Shown piece by piece: positions 35,963-45,854 of a DNA stretch of 64,000 nt (positions are counted from its first letter, which is position 1; every line of letters begins with the position of its first letter). The position numbers and the translations under genes are program-made. Source of the stretch: JACMJL01 sp963791805 (GTDB lineage: Bacteria > Bacillota > Clostridia > Clostridiales > Clostridiaceae); assembly GCA_963791805.1 (NCBI GenBank), contig CAWBTU010000004.1, forward strand, positions 124,001 to 188,000, in the 5' to 3' direction. The notes under the pieces are model-generated. The model did not search any database and was not told where the DNA came from. It was given only the letters and a program-made list of their open reading frames with translations.

Positions 35963-36907
35963 ATGTGGCAATTTATAATCAAAAGATTGATGGCAACAGT
36001 GTTGGTTATTGTTGCCACTTCCATGCTCACCTTTGGGATACTTAATTTAACTCCAGGTGAAACAGGCGCGGTCATATTAAAACATGCTTTCATCGGTATC
36101 GATGAAACCCCTGAGAAATCTTCAGTTACAGATATTAATAAACGTTACAAGTTAAATAATCCATTATACAAGCAATATTTTACATGGTCAAAGGAAGCTG
36201 TACGGGGCAACCTTGGTACTTCCTATGTTTATCACATGCCAGTTTCAGAGCTTCTAAAATCAAAGCTTCCTGCAACTGCCTTACTTGCAGGGATTAGTGT
36301 AATACTTTCTTTATTGATTGCTATTCCTCTAGGAATCCTATGTGCCGTGAAAAGAAACTCAATTGTTGACCATCTATGCCGTTTAGGTGCCCTTTTGAGT
36401 GTATCTATGCCTAGTTTTTGGCTTGGCCTTTTGTTGATTATTCTATTTTCACTTCGCTTAGACTTATTTCCAGTGGCAGGATATCAAGGTTTTTCATCAC
36501 TTGTGTTACCTTGTGTGACACTTTCTGTGAGCATGGCAGCTGTTACATTACGTATAATGAGAGCAAAAATGCTGGATGTTTTAAATCAAGACTACATACT
36601 AACTGCAAGAAGCAAAGGTTTAAATGGGGGCAAAGTGATTAAAAGACATGCACTCAGAAATACTCTTTCTCCAGTGATAACTGTAGTAGGTTTACAGTTT
36701 GGTCACTTGCTTGGAGGATCAGTAGTTGTAGAAACAGTATTTGCATGGCCTGGCATAGGAAAATTACTGGTAGACTCAATATTAGCCAAAGATATACCTG
36801 TGGTTTTAGGGTGTATTTTGTTTATTACAACTGTTTATGCAGTAATAAATCTATTAGTGGATTTATCTTACGCTCTATTGGATCCAAGGATATCTTATGG
36901 GAGGTAA
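35963..36907 (+). CDS. Peptide/nickel-type ABC permease 1, system A
   Basis: A 314-residue permease of the DppB/NikB family with about six helices. It begins MWQFIIKRLMATVLVIVATS and has the signature NLTPGETG near residue 29. The coupling loop region reads MLDVLNQDYILTARSKGLNGGKVIKRHALRNTL (EAA-type, ending in RHALRNTL near residue 235). A GGAGGAG site precedes the ATG, 12 bp after the binding protein. It forms the channel with the next gene. Confidence 0.93.
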   Translation: MWQFIIKRLMATVLVIVATSMLTFGILNLTPGETGAVILKHAFIGIDETPEKSSVTDINKRYKLNNPLYKQYFTWSKEAVRGNLGTSYVYHMPVSELLKSKLPATALLAGISVILSLLIAIPLGILCAVKRNSIVDHLCRLGALLSVSMPSFWLGLLLIILFSLRLDLFPVAGYQGFSSLVLPCVTLSVSMAAVTLRIMRAKMLDVLNQDYILTARSKGLNGGKVIKRHALRNTLSPVITVVGLQFGHLLGGSVVVETVFAWPGIGKLLVDSILAKDIPVVLGCILFITTVYAVINLLVDLSYALLDPRISYGR

Positions 36908-36911
36908 CTAA

Positions 36912-37787
36912 ATGGAAGATACTATTACCTTAAATCACAGTAATAAAAATTATATAATTAAAATATGGAAGAAAAATAAAAGGCTGTTTTTCGCACTTTT
37001 AGCAGTATTTCTAATTGTTTTAATCGCATTGATTGGTCCCTTGCTTGTACCGAATGACCCCGTTACTGTAAATTTCCCTCACAAACTAGAAAGTCCATCT
37101 TTTAAATATCCCTTTGGAACTGATGAATTCGGAAGATGTCTATTTAGCCGCGTAATTTGGGGTGGGAGGGTTTCATTGAAAGTTGCATTTACTGTGGTAC
37201 TAACTAGTGGAACTGTAGGAATACTTCTAGGTCTTATGGCTGGATATTTTGGTGGAATAGTGGATAGTTTTATAATGCGTATTGCAGATATAATGCTTGC
37301 ATTTCCAAGTATTATTCTTGCACTTGCACTAATTACAGCCATTGGTCCTGGATTAACTGGTGTTACAATTGCACTGTCCCTTGTACATTGGACTTCCTAT
37401 GCTAGGCTAGTTAGATCAGAAGTTCTTACTGTTAAAAACTCTAAATACGTTGAAGCAGCACGAGCTATTGGAAATGGTACGCGAAAGCTACTATTTAGAT
37501 ATATATTACCCAATGCTATTGATTCAGTAGTAGTTATGGCCAGCATGGATATTGCCAGCGTTGTTCTAGCTACAGCAAGTTTAAGTTTCCTAGGATTAGG
37601 TATACAACCCCCAACTGCGGAATGGGGTGCAATGATTAACGAGGGAAGAGTTTTCATCCGAAGCTCTCCACAATTAACTATTTTTCCTGGAATTGCAATT
37701 ATGCTAACAATTTTAGCTTTTAATCTTTTAGCAGACAACTTAAGGGACGCGCTGGACCCAAAATTGAGAGAAAGTCAGATTGAGTAA
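36912..37787 (+). CDS. Peptide/nickel-type ABC permease 2, system A
   Basis: A 291-residue permease of the DppC/NikC family. A basic cytosolic N terminus precedes the first helix (LFFALLAVFLIVLIALIG). The family sequence FGTDEFGRCLFSRVIWGGRVSL follows near residue 70, and the EAA loop YVEAARAIGNGTRKLLFRYILPN lies near residue 178. The gene starts 5 bp after permease 1, which implies coupling. No anomalies. Confidence 0.93.
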   Translation: MEDTITLNHSNKNYIIKIWKKNKRLFFALLAVFLIVLIALIGPLLVPNDPVTVNFPHKLESPSFKYPFGTDEFGRCLFSRVIWGGRVSLKVAFTVVLTSGTVGILLGLMAGYFGGIVDSFIMRIADIMLAFPSIILALALITAIGPGLTGVTIALSLVHWTSYARLVRSEVLTVKNSKYVEAARAIGNGTRKLLFRYILPNAIDSVVVMASMDIASVVLATASLSFLGLGIQPPTAEWGAMINEGRVFIRSSPQLTIFPGIAIMLTILAFNLLADNLRDALDPKLRESQIE

Positions 37788-37814
37788 AACTGACAGAAAG
37801 GAGATGCTTTTACT

Positions 37815-38783
37815 ATGAGTATACAAGAATATGAAGAACCATTACTTTCTATTCGCAATTTGAAAACTGTTTTTAAAGTAAACGATGCTAATATAAAAGC
37901 AGTAGATGATGTATCAATCGATATCTATAAACATAGTGTTCTAGCATTGGTTGGCGAAACAGGCTGTGGGAAATCTGTTCTAGGGCTTTCAATTCTTCGT
38001 TTACTACCACAAAATGCCACTTCAACAGGTCATATATTCTTCAATAATACTGATTTACTTGATTCAAGTGAAAAATATATGCAAAAACTCAGAGGAAAGG
38101 AAATCGGAATGATTCCTCAAAATCCCGCAACATCCCTGAATCCTCTTATGAAAATAGGATATCAGGTTATGGAAGTAATTCAGCTTCACAAAGGAGTCAA
38201 AAGAAAGAAAGCAAAACAGGACGTCATAGATATTTTCACACAATTAAAATTACCTGAACCAAAGGAAAAAATAAAAAATTATCCACATCAGCTAAGCGGA
38301 GGAATGAATCAAAGGGTATTAGTATCCATAGGAATTGCTTGTAGCCCTGATCTAGTTATTGTAGATGAACCCACCAAGGGATTGGATGCAGTGCTGAAAA
38401 AAGAAGTGGTAAATTTGCTTAAAGAGCAGAGTTCAATTAATGGATCTAGCATGTTGCTTATCACTCATGATTTTTCTGTAGCTGTATCTCTTGCTGATCA
38501 TATTGCTGTTATGTATGCAGGCGAAGTTGTTGAAGCTGGTCCAGCACAAAAAGTATTGCAAAATCCTATACACCCGTACACCTTATCCCTAATTAATGCC
38601 TTGCCTAGTAAGGGACTAAACCCTATCCCTGGTTTTAGTCCTAGTCTTTCCTGTGTTCCAGAAGGATGTAGGTTTGAACCTAGATGTAAATTTTCGTCTG
38701 CTAATTGCACTAGTGTCCATCCAGATTTGTTAGAAATCGATAAAACCCATTATGCGAGGTGTTCTTATGTTAATAGAAGTTAA
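37815..38783 (+). CDS. Peptide/nickel-type ABC ATPase 1 (DppD/NikD type), system A
   Basis: The 322-residue ATPase has Walker A GETGCGKS, Q-loop MIPQNPATSLNPL, signature LSGGMNQRVL and Walker B VIVDEPTKGLD. It keeps the OppD-type C-terminal extension with a cysteine cluster (GCRFEPRCKFSSANC) near residue 295. It follows the second permease by 27 bp with an AAAGGAGA site. The next ATPase starts inside its end, so both are made together and likely act as a heterodimer. Confidence 0.94.
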   Translation: MSIQEYEEPLLSIRNLKTVFKVNDANIKAVDDVSIDIYKHSVLALVGETGCGKSVLGLSILRLLPQNATSTGHIFFNNTDLLDSSEKYMQKLRGKEIGMIPQNPATSLNPLMKIGYQVMEVIQLHKGVKRKKAKQDVIDIFTQLKLPEPKEKIKNYPHQLSGGMNQRVLVSIGIACSPDLVIVDEPTKGLDAVLKKEVVNLLKEQSSINGSSMLLITHDFSVAVSLADHIAVMYAGEVVEAGPAQKVLQNPIHPYTLSLINALPSKGLNPIPGFSPSLSCVPEGCRFEPRCKFSSANCTSVHPDLLEIDKTHYARCSYVNRS

Positions 38784-39564
38784 AAATATCATTAAAGACT
38801 ATAATGTGGGGTTGTTTGGTAAAGGTACCTTTAGAGCTGTAGATAATGTAAGCTTCTCTATTAAGGAAGGAGAAACCCTTGGGCTTGTGGGTGAAAGTGG
38901 GTGTGGAAAGTCCACTTTAGCACGGCTTATTCTAATGTTAATAAAACCAACTTCCGGAAACATTCTATATAATGGAAAAGATCTTACAAAAATGTCCTTT
39001 TTGCAGCTTCAAAATTTAAGAAAAGAAATGCAAATAGTATTTCAGCATCCTCAGCAGTCTTTGAACCCAAGAATGAAAATTTATGATTCAATTGCTGAAC
39101 CCTTACGATTACATAAGCTAGTTACTAATAAATATGAGGAAAAAGAGCTAGTGTTTCGACTAATTGAAAGTGTAGGTATCTCCACGGAGCTTCTTCAGCG
39201 ATATCCTCATGAACTAAGTGGTGGTCAATGCCAACGTGTTGCGATTGCTCGAGTACTCGCCTTAAAACCTAAATTTATTGTAGCTGACGAACCAACTTCA
39301 ATGCTAGATGTTTCTGTACAAGCACAGATACTACATTTAATAAAAGAATTGCAAAAGGAATATAATATAGGAATGTTATTTATCTCGCACGACTTAGAAG
39401 TTGTACAGGCGGTTAGTGATAATATTGCAGTAATGCATTGGGGAAAAATAGTTGAGATTGGAAGTCAGAAACAGATTTTCATGAATCCTAATCATTCTTA
39501 TACAAAACATCTTATAAGCACTATCTTAGATGTACCTGAGAGGGATGGCTCTTACGCCATTTAA
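38767..39564 (+). CDS. Peptide/nickel-type ABC ATPase 2 (DppF/NikE type), system A
   Basis: The protein (265 residues from this start) carries Walker A GESGCGKST, Q-loop IVFQHPQQSLNPRM, signature LSGGQCQRVAIARVLA and Walker B FIVADEPTSMLD. I start at 38767 because GCGAGGTG precedes that ATG; the upstream ATG is part of this site. It overlaps the first ATPase gene by 17 bp. Last gene of system A, followed by a degenerate leader-like terminator. Confidence 0.93.
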   Translation: MLIEVKNIIKDYNVGLFGKGTFRAVDNVSFSIKEGETLGLVGESGCGKSTLARLILMLIKPTSGNILYNGKDLTKMSFLQLQNLRKEMQIVFQHPQQSLNPRMKIYDSIAEPLRLHKLVTNKYEEKELVFRLIESVGISTELLQRYPHELSGGQCQRVAIARVLALKPKFIVADEPTSMLDVSVQAQILHLIKELQKEYNIGMLFISHDLEVVQAVSDNIAVMHWGKIVEIGSQKQIFMNPNHSYTKHLISTILDVPERDGSYAI

Positions 39565-39596
39565 ATGTCTACTTGAAAAAACGTAAATCATTAAAA

Positions 39597-39646
39597 AGCC
39601 ACAAAGGTTGAGCACTAAAAAATAGCGTTCAACTGTGGCTGTTTTA
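39597..39646 (+). terminator. Terminator resembling a decayed P2/terminator element (copy 7)
   Basis: Plus strand: arms AAGCCACA and TGTGGCTGTTTT with inner arms GTTGAGC and GTTCAAC. The P2 position reads AGCC-ACAAA-GGTT, where the usual loop G is A. No P1 or promoter precedes it and no plus-strand gene follows, so here it just terminates system A. Its similarity to the regulatory elements suggests descent from one. Confidence 0.7.
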
Positions 39647-39698
39647 AATCATTTCAGTATATTCATATTTTGGTTCAAATACACTAAAGGTATCTCCT

Positions 39699-39899
39699 TT
39701 AGTTCACTTTCCGATATACTTGTGCAATTTTACTTTTTATTGTTTCTTTTATTACTCCATTCACAGCTTCCTTCTCAAGAAATTCACAAACCTTTTCGCA
39801 TATCTCTACAGTTAATTTTCCATCTTGCTCAAATTGGCCACAAAAATATGCATAAGCTTTTTGTGTAGGTAATATTTTGTCCCAAGTTCTGTCAATCAA
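39699..39899 (-). pseudogene. C-terminal remnant of a methyltransferase-like gene
   Basis: A 66-residue frame (RTWDKILPTQKAYAYFCG then ICEKVCEFLEKEAV and IKSKIAQVYRKVN) aligns with the C terminus of the methyltransferase at 39954 (RFCNHYWRY, VKEKISEFV, FKSKLGIMTW). It has no SAM-binding domain and no clear ribosome binding site. It is probably the leftover of a duplicated methyltransferase copy. Confidence 0.65.
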
Positions 39900-39953
39900 A
39901 TTATTACTTAATTTATAATAATTTTATAATATTACATATTTAACCTGATTTTT

Positions 39954-40816
39954 TTACACTGTCCAAGTCATTATTCCTAGCTTAGATTTAAAGTTTTCTG
40001 AAAATATTCCTTTTTCATCAAGTCTCTCAGTTACAAATTCTGAAATTTTCTCTTTAACATCATCAGTTATTTCCATATACCTCCAGTAGTGATTACAGAA
40101 CCTTTCAACAGTCTCATTAAAATTTTGTGACTTTGTCCACTCACAATTCTCATAGGTCAGCTCTGGAAAATATCCCATAGAATAAATTATATTAAAGGCG
40201 TGTACTATGTCGTTGCCGCCTCCTTTTGGAGCTCTCTTCCAAAAACTAGACTGTTTAATTCAGTAGCTACATTGTTTTTTCCAAAGCCAGCTGCTGTAAT
40301 ATAACTGCAACAATTCTTACTAGCTTCATTCATTTTATCAAGAGTTTCAAAATCACATATTCCAGGATTAAGACTAGATATAACCAAATCAAATTTCTTA
40401 TACATGTCCCTAGCTTTTAAATCTACTTGTCTCCAATCCGCTTTAATAAATTCAATATTGTCCACTCCTTGCAAACTTGCCTTGTTTTTCATAATCTCAA
40501 ACATACCATCAGAATTATCGAGACAATATACCTTCTTGCAAAGCTTTGCTAGAGGCAATGAATAAGCCCCTGTTCCACTTCCTACATCAAGCACTATGCT
40601 CTCTTTATTTATATATTTTTTTTGTAACAACTTGTTAATTGCTGTATCTACTCTTCTTGTGTCTGCTCCCATAGCATCATCATAGGTTCGGGATATACTA
40701 TCCCAAACCTTAGAGATTTCTTGTTCTGAACGAACCTCTAAGCTAAACTGCTCAGACTTACTCATAGCTTCTTTCCATTGTTCTTTCCAATATGAAAAGT
40801 ATTTTTCGTACATCAT
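39954..40816 (-). pseudogene. SAM-dependent methyltransferase of system B, frameshifted
   Basis: The first frame (40205-40816) has the SAM motif VLDVGSGTGAYSLPLAKL near residue 78 and FDLVISSLNPGICDFETLDKM near 145. The second frame continues GGGNDIVHAFNIIYSMGYFPEL and ends SKLGIMTWTV (stop at 39954). They join near 40224-40232 (TCCTTTTGGAGC on the plus strand), where one missing base accounts for the shift. The reunited protein of about 287 residues matches its paralogue at 29992. It is the last gene of system B, 28 bp after the binding protein. Confidence 0.83.
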
Positions 40817-40844
40817 TATGATTTTCCCATCCTTCCCTGTAAGC

Positions 40845-42419
40845 TTATTTAATAGATACCTTATAAAGGTCAGGCCAGAAAGTTATATCAAGGTCAAAAT
40901 TCTTCACCTTTTTCTTTACAGCATAAAGTGTTACATCATGCCATAATGGTATTATATAGCTCTTATCCTTACTAATATCTTGCATACTATTATAGTATTC
41001 CTTTCTTTTAGATGCCTGAGGTTCAACAGCTACCTTATTTATTAGGTCATCTAGTTCAGTGTCTTTTATTCCGTAACTTCTGCTTTTATTGTTTGCACCT
41101 GTAGATAGCATGTTAGCAACAAAAAAAGTATTTGGTTCACCAGAGGAAACTGTATATGGTTGAGGGGCTATATCATAATCGCCTTTTTTTAGTCTGCTTG
41201 ACCAAGTTGCAGAATCCACAGTTTCAATTTTAACATCAATGCCTATCTTAGTAAGCTCTGACTGAACTAGAAGTGATACATCCTTATAAGGCCAACGACC
41301 TGTTAAGGATGAATTAAGTAATAGTACTACAGACGCCTTTGTGTCACCTATTGCTTCAATTTTAAGTTTACGAGCTTTTTCAATATCATATTCATATTTA
41401 CAATCTTTTACCCAGGTTTTCCCTACAGGACTTAGAATACTAATTGCAGGCTTCCCATAACCCTCAAGGAGATTTTTTGTAATCTGATCTCTATTTGTTG
41501 CAAAGCTTAATGCATTTCTAAGTCTAACATCATTAAAAAACTTGCCCTTATTACAATTTAAAAGCATATAGTGATTTGTGCTAACAAGTCTTTGCTTAAG
41601 TTCAAGATTAGAATCACTACTTAATTTACTTGCTTGTTGAGGCAATATAGCTCCTACATCTGCTACAGCGTCTATTTCTCCATTTTGTAATGCAGCAAGT
41701 CTAGTTGCAGCATCAGGAATGTTTTTAAATACAACTTGATCGATTTTGGGAGTACCTTTTCGGTAATCAGAAAATTTTTCAAGATACAAAATTTGTGCCT
41801 TATCATCATAGTTTTTGTATTTAAATGGCCCTGTTCCATATGGAGTAACTATCTTTCTATCACTATCAAAGGATTTAAGGCTGAACATAGCTCCATTTTC
41901 GTAGGCAACTCTTTCAATAAAATCAGGAATAGGCTTTGCATGTTTAACTTCCAAAGTATAATCATCTACTACAGAAATACTTGTTATTTCACCATAGGCT
42001 GCTGAATTATTAAAATTCGGATCATATTTTTTGTCAACAGAATTAAAATGATACATTCTTTCTAAATTGTATTTGGCAACCTCTGCATTAAATTTTGACC
42101 CATCATGAAATTTTATGTCTTTTCTTAGCTTTATTGTCCACGTAAGTCCATCTTCAGATTTTGTCATTTTTTCTGAAAGTTCAAACTCAGGTTCCATATT
42201 ATTATTAAGCCTTACAAGGCTCTCCCATACATTTGTAGTTCCATGAACATATGCATTAGTAGTTGGTCCTAACCAGAAAGTTCTTCCAGCACCTATAGTT
42301 AGAACCTTTGGTGATGAGGATGTAGAAGATGAATCTTTACTTTTTGAACTATCACATCCTGAAAGAATTAGAGATAAACATAAAATTGTAGTTAATAATA
42401 CTTGTACTATTTTTTTCAT
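40845..42419 (-). CDS. Peptide/nickel-type ABC transporter substrate-binding lipoprotein, system B
   Basis: The 524-residue family-5 binding protein starts MKKIVQVLLTTILCLSLILS with lipobox ILSGC at residues 18-22. The body shows the usual segments: WTIKLRKDIKFHDGSKFNAEVAKYNLERMY near residue 94, PYGTGPFKYKNYD near 190 and RLRNALSFATNRDQI near 300. A GGGAGG site lies upstream. Unlike system A, it is placed after the ATPases rather than first. Ligand unknown. Confidence 0.92.
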   Translation of the reverse strand: MKKIVQVLLTTILCLSLILSGCDSSKSKDSSSTSSSPKVLTIGAGRTFWLGPTTNAYVHGTTNVWESLVRLNNNMEPEFELSEKMTKSEDGLTWTIKLRKDIKFHDGSKFNAEVAKYNLERMYHFNSVDKKYDPNFNNSAAYGEITSISVVDDYTLEVKHAKPIPDFIERVAYENGAMFSLKSFDSDRKIVTPYGTGPFKYKNYDDKAQILYLEKFSDYRKGTPKIDQVVFKNIPDAATRLAALQNGEIDAVADVGAILPQQASKLSSDSNLELKQRLVSTNHYMLLNCNKGKFFNDVRLRNALSFATNRDQITKNLLEGYGKPAISILSPVGKTWVKDCKYEYDIEKARKLKIEAIGDTKASVVLLLNSSLTGRWPYKDVSLLVQSELTKIGIDVKIETVDSATWSSRLKKGDYDIAPQPYTVSSGEPNTFFVANMLSTGANNKSRSYGIKDTELDDLINKVAVEPQASKRKEYYNSMQDISKDKSYIIPLWHDVTLYAVKKKVKNFDLDITFWPDLYKVSIK

Positions 42420-42446
42420 AATAGATTATTCCTCCCTATAATATCT

Positions 42447-43232
42447 TTAGTAATTTAAGATAAGCCTTGACTCTAAAAGTTCTTTTGAGTACATATGCTT
42501 TGCAGAATTTTCATTTATTCTTTCCAATATCTCAACTATCTGTCCCTCCTTCATAACTGCTATTCTTGTGCAGAGTTTTTCTACTGCTTCAATATCATGA
42601 GATACAAAGAGAAAAGCCATACCCATATTTTCATTTAGCGTTTTCAAAAGTTTTAAAATTTGTTTTGCTGTAAGAACATCTAGATTTGAAGTAGGTTCAT
42701 CTAATATTATCAAATCTGGTTTTAAGGCAATTGCCCTTGCAATAGCTATCCTCTGCCTCTGTCCACCACTAAATTCATGAGGATATTTATCTAATGACTC
42801 TTTGCTTAGTCCTATCATCTCAAGAAGTTCTTCTACTCTTAAAGAATTCAATATATTAAAATTTTTAAGAGGTTCCGCAATAATATTCTTTACTTTCATT
42901 CTGGGGTTTAAGGATGAAGACGTATCCTGAAAAACCGCCTGAATTCGCCTACGAAAAGGTTGCATTTCTTTATTGCTTAAATTGATAATATCTATACCAT
43001 CAAACTTTACTGTACCTCTATCAGGTGTCATAAGACCCAATAGAATATTACAGATAGTACTTTTCCCGCACCCACTCTCACCCACCAAACCTAAAATTTC
43101 ACCCTTTTCTATTTTAAAGCTGACATTGTCTAGCACTTTCGCTACTTTATAATTTTTCTTTATTCCAAAGGCATTACTGCGATTTTTATAGCTTTTAGAC
43201 AAACCTTCAGCTTCAAGAATGTACTTTCCCAT
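42447..43232 (-). CDS. Peptide/nickel-type ABC ATPase 2, system B
   Basis: A 261-residue ATPase with Walker A GESGCGKST, Q-loop AVFQDTSSSLNPRM, signature FSGGQRQRIAIARAIA and Walker B LIILDEPTSNLD, then the H-loop FVSHDIEAVEKLC. It is of the DppF/NikE group. It lies 21 bp after ATPase 1 and 28 bp before the binding-protein gene, all minus strand. Nothing unusual. Confidence 0.93.
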   Translation of the reverse strand: MGKYILEAEGLSKSYKNRSNAFGIKKNYKVAKVLDNVSFKIEKGEILGLVGESGCGKSTICNILLGLMTPDRGTVKFDGIDIINLSNKEMQPFRRRIQAVFQDTSSSLNPRMKVKNIIAEPLKNFNILNSLRVEELLEMIGLSKESLDKYPHEFSGGQRQRIAIARAIALKPDLIILDEPTSNLDVLTAKQILKLLKTLNENMGMAFLFVSHDIEAVEKLCTRIAVMKEGQIVEILERINENSAKHMYSKELLESRLILNY

Positions 43233-43252
43233 TCTATCCGCTCCCCTCTTTA

Positions 43253-44032
43253 CTAAATTTTAAACCCTTCAATTAATGCCTTCGTATAGCTATGCTGTGG
43301 ATTCATAAATATTTCTTTTGTATCATTTTCTTCAACAATTTTACCTGCATACATTACAGCTATTCTGTCACAAAGCCTATACAATTCCGACAAATTATGC
43401 GAAATGTATATCATGCTTACATTCCTTGTTTTGTTGATATTTATAAACTCATCAACGATCTGCTTTCTAAGAGCAGCATCAATTGATGCTGTAGGTTCAT
43501 CAGCCACTAATATATTCGGGTTTTGGCATAAAGCCATTGCTATCACAACTCTTTGACACATTCCTCCACTAAGCTCAAAAGGATATTTATTCATAATGCT
43601 CTTAGGTTCTGGCAAATGGACTTCCTTTAACATGCCTTCAATAATTTCATCTTTTTTTTTCTTTTCTATCTCTTTTTTCATGTGATAGAGGATATCATAA
43701 AATTGATGCTTTATTTTTCTTGAAGGATTCAAGGCACTCATAGGATTCTGAAATACCATGGAAATTTGACTTCCTCTAACTTTCTCTAGCGGTCTTTCAT
43801 TCATATCACAGATGTCAATTCCATTTATATTAATCTGTCCCTTACATCTAGCATTTGTAGGTAGCAACCCAATCAAGGCTTTTGCTGTTGTGCTTTTACC
43901 ACATCCGCTTTCTCCTGCAATACCTAGAATCTGACCTTTTTTAAGATTAAAACTGATATTTGACACAGCAGTATGTGTAGTAGATTTCATAATATATTCT
44001 ATGCTAAGATTTTTTACACTTAATATGTCCAT
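43253..44032 (-). CDS. Peptide/nickel-type ABC ATPase 1, system B
   Basis: The protein (259 residues from this ATG) has Walker A GESGCGKSTT, Q-loop MVFQNPMSALNPSR, signature LSGGMCQRVVIAMAL and Walker B ILVADEPTASID. It lacks the long cysteine-bearing C-terminal extension seen in the system A partner. I start at 44032, where TGGAGG precedes the ATG; an earlier ATG overlaps that site. It follows permease 2 closely. Confidence 0.92.
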   Translation of the reverse strand: MDILSVKNLSIEYIMKSTTHTAVSNISFNLKKGQILGIAGESGCGKSTTAKALIGLLPTNARCKGQININGIDICDMNERPLEKVRGSQISMVFQNPMSALNPSRKIKHQFYDILYHMKKEIEKKKKDEIIEGMLKEVHLPEPKSIMNKYPFELSGGMCQRVVIAMALCQNPNILVADEPTASIDAALRKQIVDEFININKTRNVSMIYISHNLSELYRLCDRIAVMYAGKIVEENDTKEIFMNPQHSYTKALIEGFKI

Positions 44033-44043
44033 AATGTCCTCCA

Positions 44044-44853
44044 TCAATAAGTTGTTGGGTCTATTTTATCTCGCATTCCATCTCCTATAAGATTAAAAGC
44101 TAGGATTGTAATACCTGCTGCTATAGTGGGATATACTACAAGCCAAGGAGCTGAATCCATAAATAATCTTCCTTCATTTATCATCATTCCCCATTCTGGA
44201 TGAGGTGCCTGTGCTCCAAGCCCTAAGAATGAAAGCCCTGATATTCTCATTATTGTTGAACCAATATCTGTAACAGCCATTGTTGCGATAGTTGAAGCGA
44301 TATTGGGAATAATATGATTCATAACTATTTTAAAATTTGAAGTTCCAACTACCCTGGCAGCTTTAATATAATCAGCTTCTTTGATTTCATATACTGCACT
44401 TCTTACAACTCTTGCATACCTACACCAAGAAACTAATGCTATTGCCAGCATGATATTCATAATTCCAGGACCTAATAGCCCACAAACACACAGTGCCAAT
44501 ATCATTGCAGGAAAGGCAAGTAGAATTTCACAAAATGACATCACAATTCGGTCAACAATTCCTCCAGATAGACCAGCTATTATTCCTGCAGTTGTGCCTA
44601 TAACAATTGTTACAAATAATACCAGTATAGATACAATCAAAGTTACTCTCATGCCATAAAGCAATCTTGAAAGAATGCATCTTCCAAGCTGATCTGTACC
44701 TAATGGATACTGCCTAGAAAATTTAATAAGTCTGTGATTCATATCAACTTTGATGGGATCATTTGGTGCGATTAAAGGAGCAAATACAGATAGTACAATA
44801 AGTATTGACACCATTGTTATCCCTATATAAAAATATCTATTCTTTATTCTCAA
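44044..44853 (-). CDS. Peptide/nickel-type ABC permease 2, system B
   Basis: A 269-residue DppC/NikC-type permease. It shows PLGTDQLGRCILSRLLYGMRVTL near residue 50 and the EAA loop YIKAARVVGTSNFKIVMNHIIPN near 155. The start is a TTG that overlaps the stop of permease 1 by 4 bases (TTGA), a clear sign of translational coupling. About six helices are visible. Confidence 0.92.
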   Translation of the reverse strand: MRIKNRYFYIGITMVSILIVLSVFAPLIAPNDPIKVDMNHRLIKFSRQYPLGTDQLGRCILSRLLYGMRVTLIVSILVLFVTIVIGTTAGIIAGLSGGIVDRIVMSFCEILLAFPAMILALCVCGLLGPGIMNIMLAIALVSWCRYARVVRSAVYEIKEADYIKAARVVGTSNFKIVMNHIIPNIASTIATMAVTDIGSTIMRISGLSFLGLGAQAPHPEWGMMINEGRLFMDSAPWLVVYPTIAAGITILAFNLIGDGMRDKIDPTTY

Positions 44854-45800
44854 GATTTCATCACTCCTTTTCTTACTTGAGGCGAGATAAAATAATAAGA
44901 GAAGTCAACAAGTGCATTCATCAATATATATATCAGTGCCATTAAAAGAGCATAGGCCTGTATCACAGGGTAATCCCTGCAATAAATAGCACTAACAACG
45001 TAGCTACCTGCACCAGGTAGAGCGAAAAGAGTTTCTATGATTGCTGAACCTCCTAGTAGTCCTCCAAAAGACAGACCGATACTTGTTATTATAGGCATCA
45101 TAGCAGGCTTAATTATATTATTGCGAATTACTATACTTCTCTTTACACCAAATGCCTTTGCTGCATACACATAATCCCTTTGTTCAACCTCTAATATCTG
45201 ATTTCGTATAAGCCTTGAAAGTACTGCTCCCATTCCTGAACCTAAAGCTATGGAAGGCATTATCATGTTCTTAATACTGCCTACTCCCATTACGGGCAGT
45301 AGCTTTAACTTCACTCCAAAAAACATTATTAGCACTATACCAATGCAGAATGTGGGTACTGACATAAATACTATATTTAGCAATCTGATAAAAGTATCCG
45401 GCCATCTATTTTTGTATAGAGCAGAAATTAATCCTAAGGGAAAAGCAATAATTAACATAATTATTGTTGCTCCAAATGCCAAGCGCATTGTTACAGGAAA
45501 CCTTGTAACAAGCTCATGAGATACAGATAGTCCAGACTTATAAGATGTACCTAAATCCCCTTTTAACAGATTGCCTGTCCATTTCAAATATTGGACCACA
45601 ATATTACTATCAATTCCTAAATGTTCTCTTGCCATTTGTCTTTCTGCTAATGTTGGTGACTGATTTCCGGAAAGTAGTGCATCCACTGGATCACCTGGTG
45701 CAAATCTACCAAAACAAAAGGTTAATATAGAAACCCCTAACAAAACTACTATTATATGTACAATTTTCTTGCATATAAATTTCAATACATTAACCTCCAT
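44850..45800 (-). CDS. Peptide/nickel-type ABC permease 1, system B
   Basis: A 316-residue DppB/NikB-type permease with GRFAPGDPVDALLSGNQSP near residue 31 and the EAA loop YVYAAKAFGVKRSIVIRNNIIKP near 205. It is the first gene behind leader copy 9. Two starts are possible: the ATG at 45800 with AGGA upstream, or a TTG at 45785 that has TGGAGG at ideal spacing; the second may be the true one. System B therefore runs permease, permease, ATPase, ATPase, binding protein, methyltransferase. Confidence 0.92.
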   Translation of the reverse strand: MEVNVLKFICKKIVHIIVVLLGVSILTFCFGRFAPGDPVDALLSGNQSPTLAERQMAREHLGIDSNIVVQYLKWTGNLLKGDLGTSYKSGLSVSHELVTRFPVTMRLAFGATIIMLIIAFPLGLISALYKNRWPDTFIRLLNIVFMSVPTFCIGIVLIMFFGVKLKLLPVMGVGSIKNMIMPSIALGSGMGAVLSRLIRNQILEVEQRDYVYAAKAFGVKRSIVIRNNIIKPAMMPIITSIGLSFGGLLGGSAIIETLFALPGAGSYVVSAIYCRDYPVIQAYALLMALIYILMNALVDFSYYFISPQVRKGVMKS

Positions 45801-45854
45801 TTCACTTTTCCTAAGTATATTTATCTATAATATTTTTAATTAAACAAAAAAATA

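Noticed and set aside
39635..39868. 77-residue plus-strand reading frame
   Set aside because: It overlaps the methyltransferase remnant on the other strand, has no ribosome binding site and looks like antisense noise.
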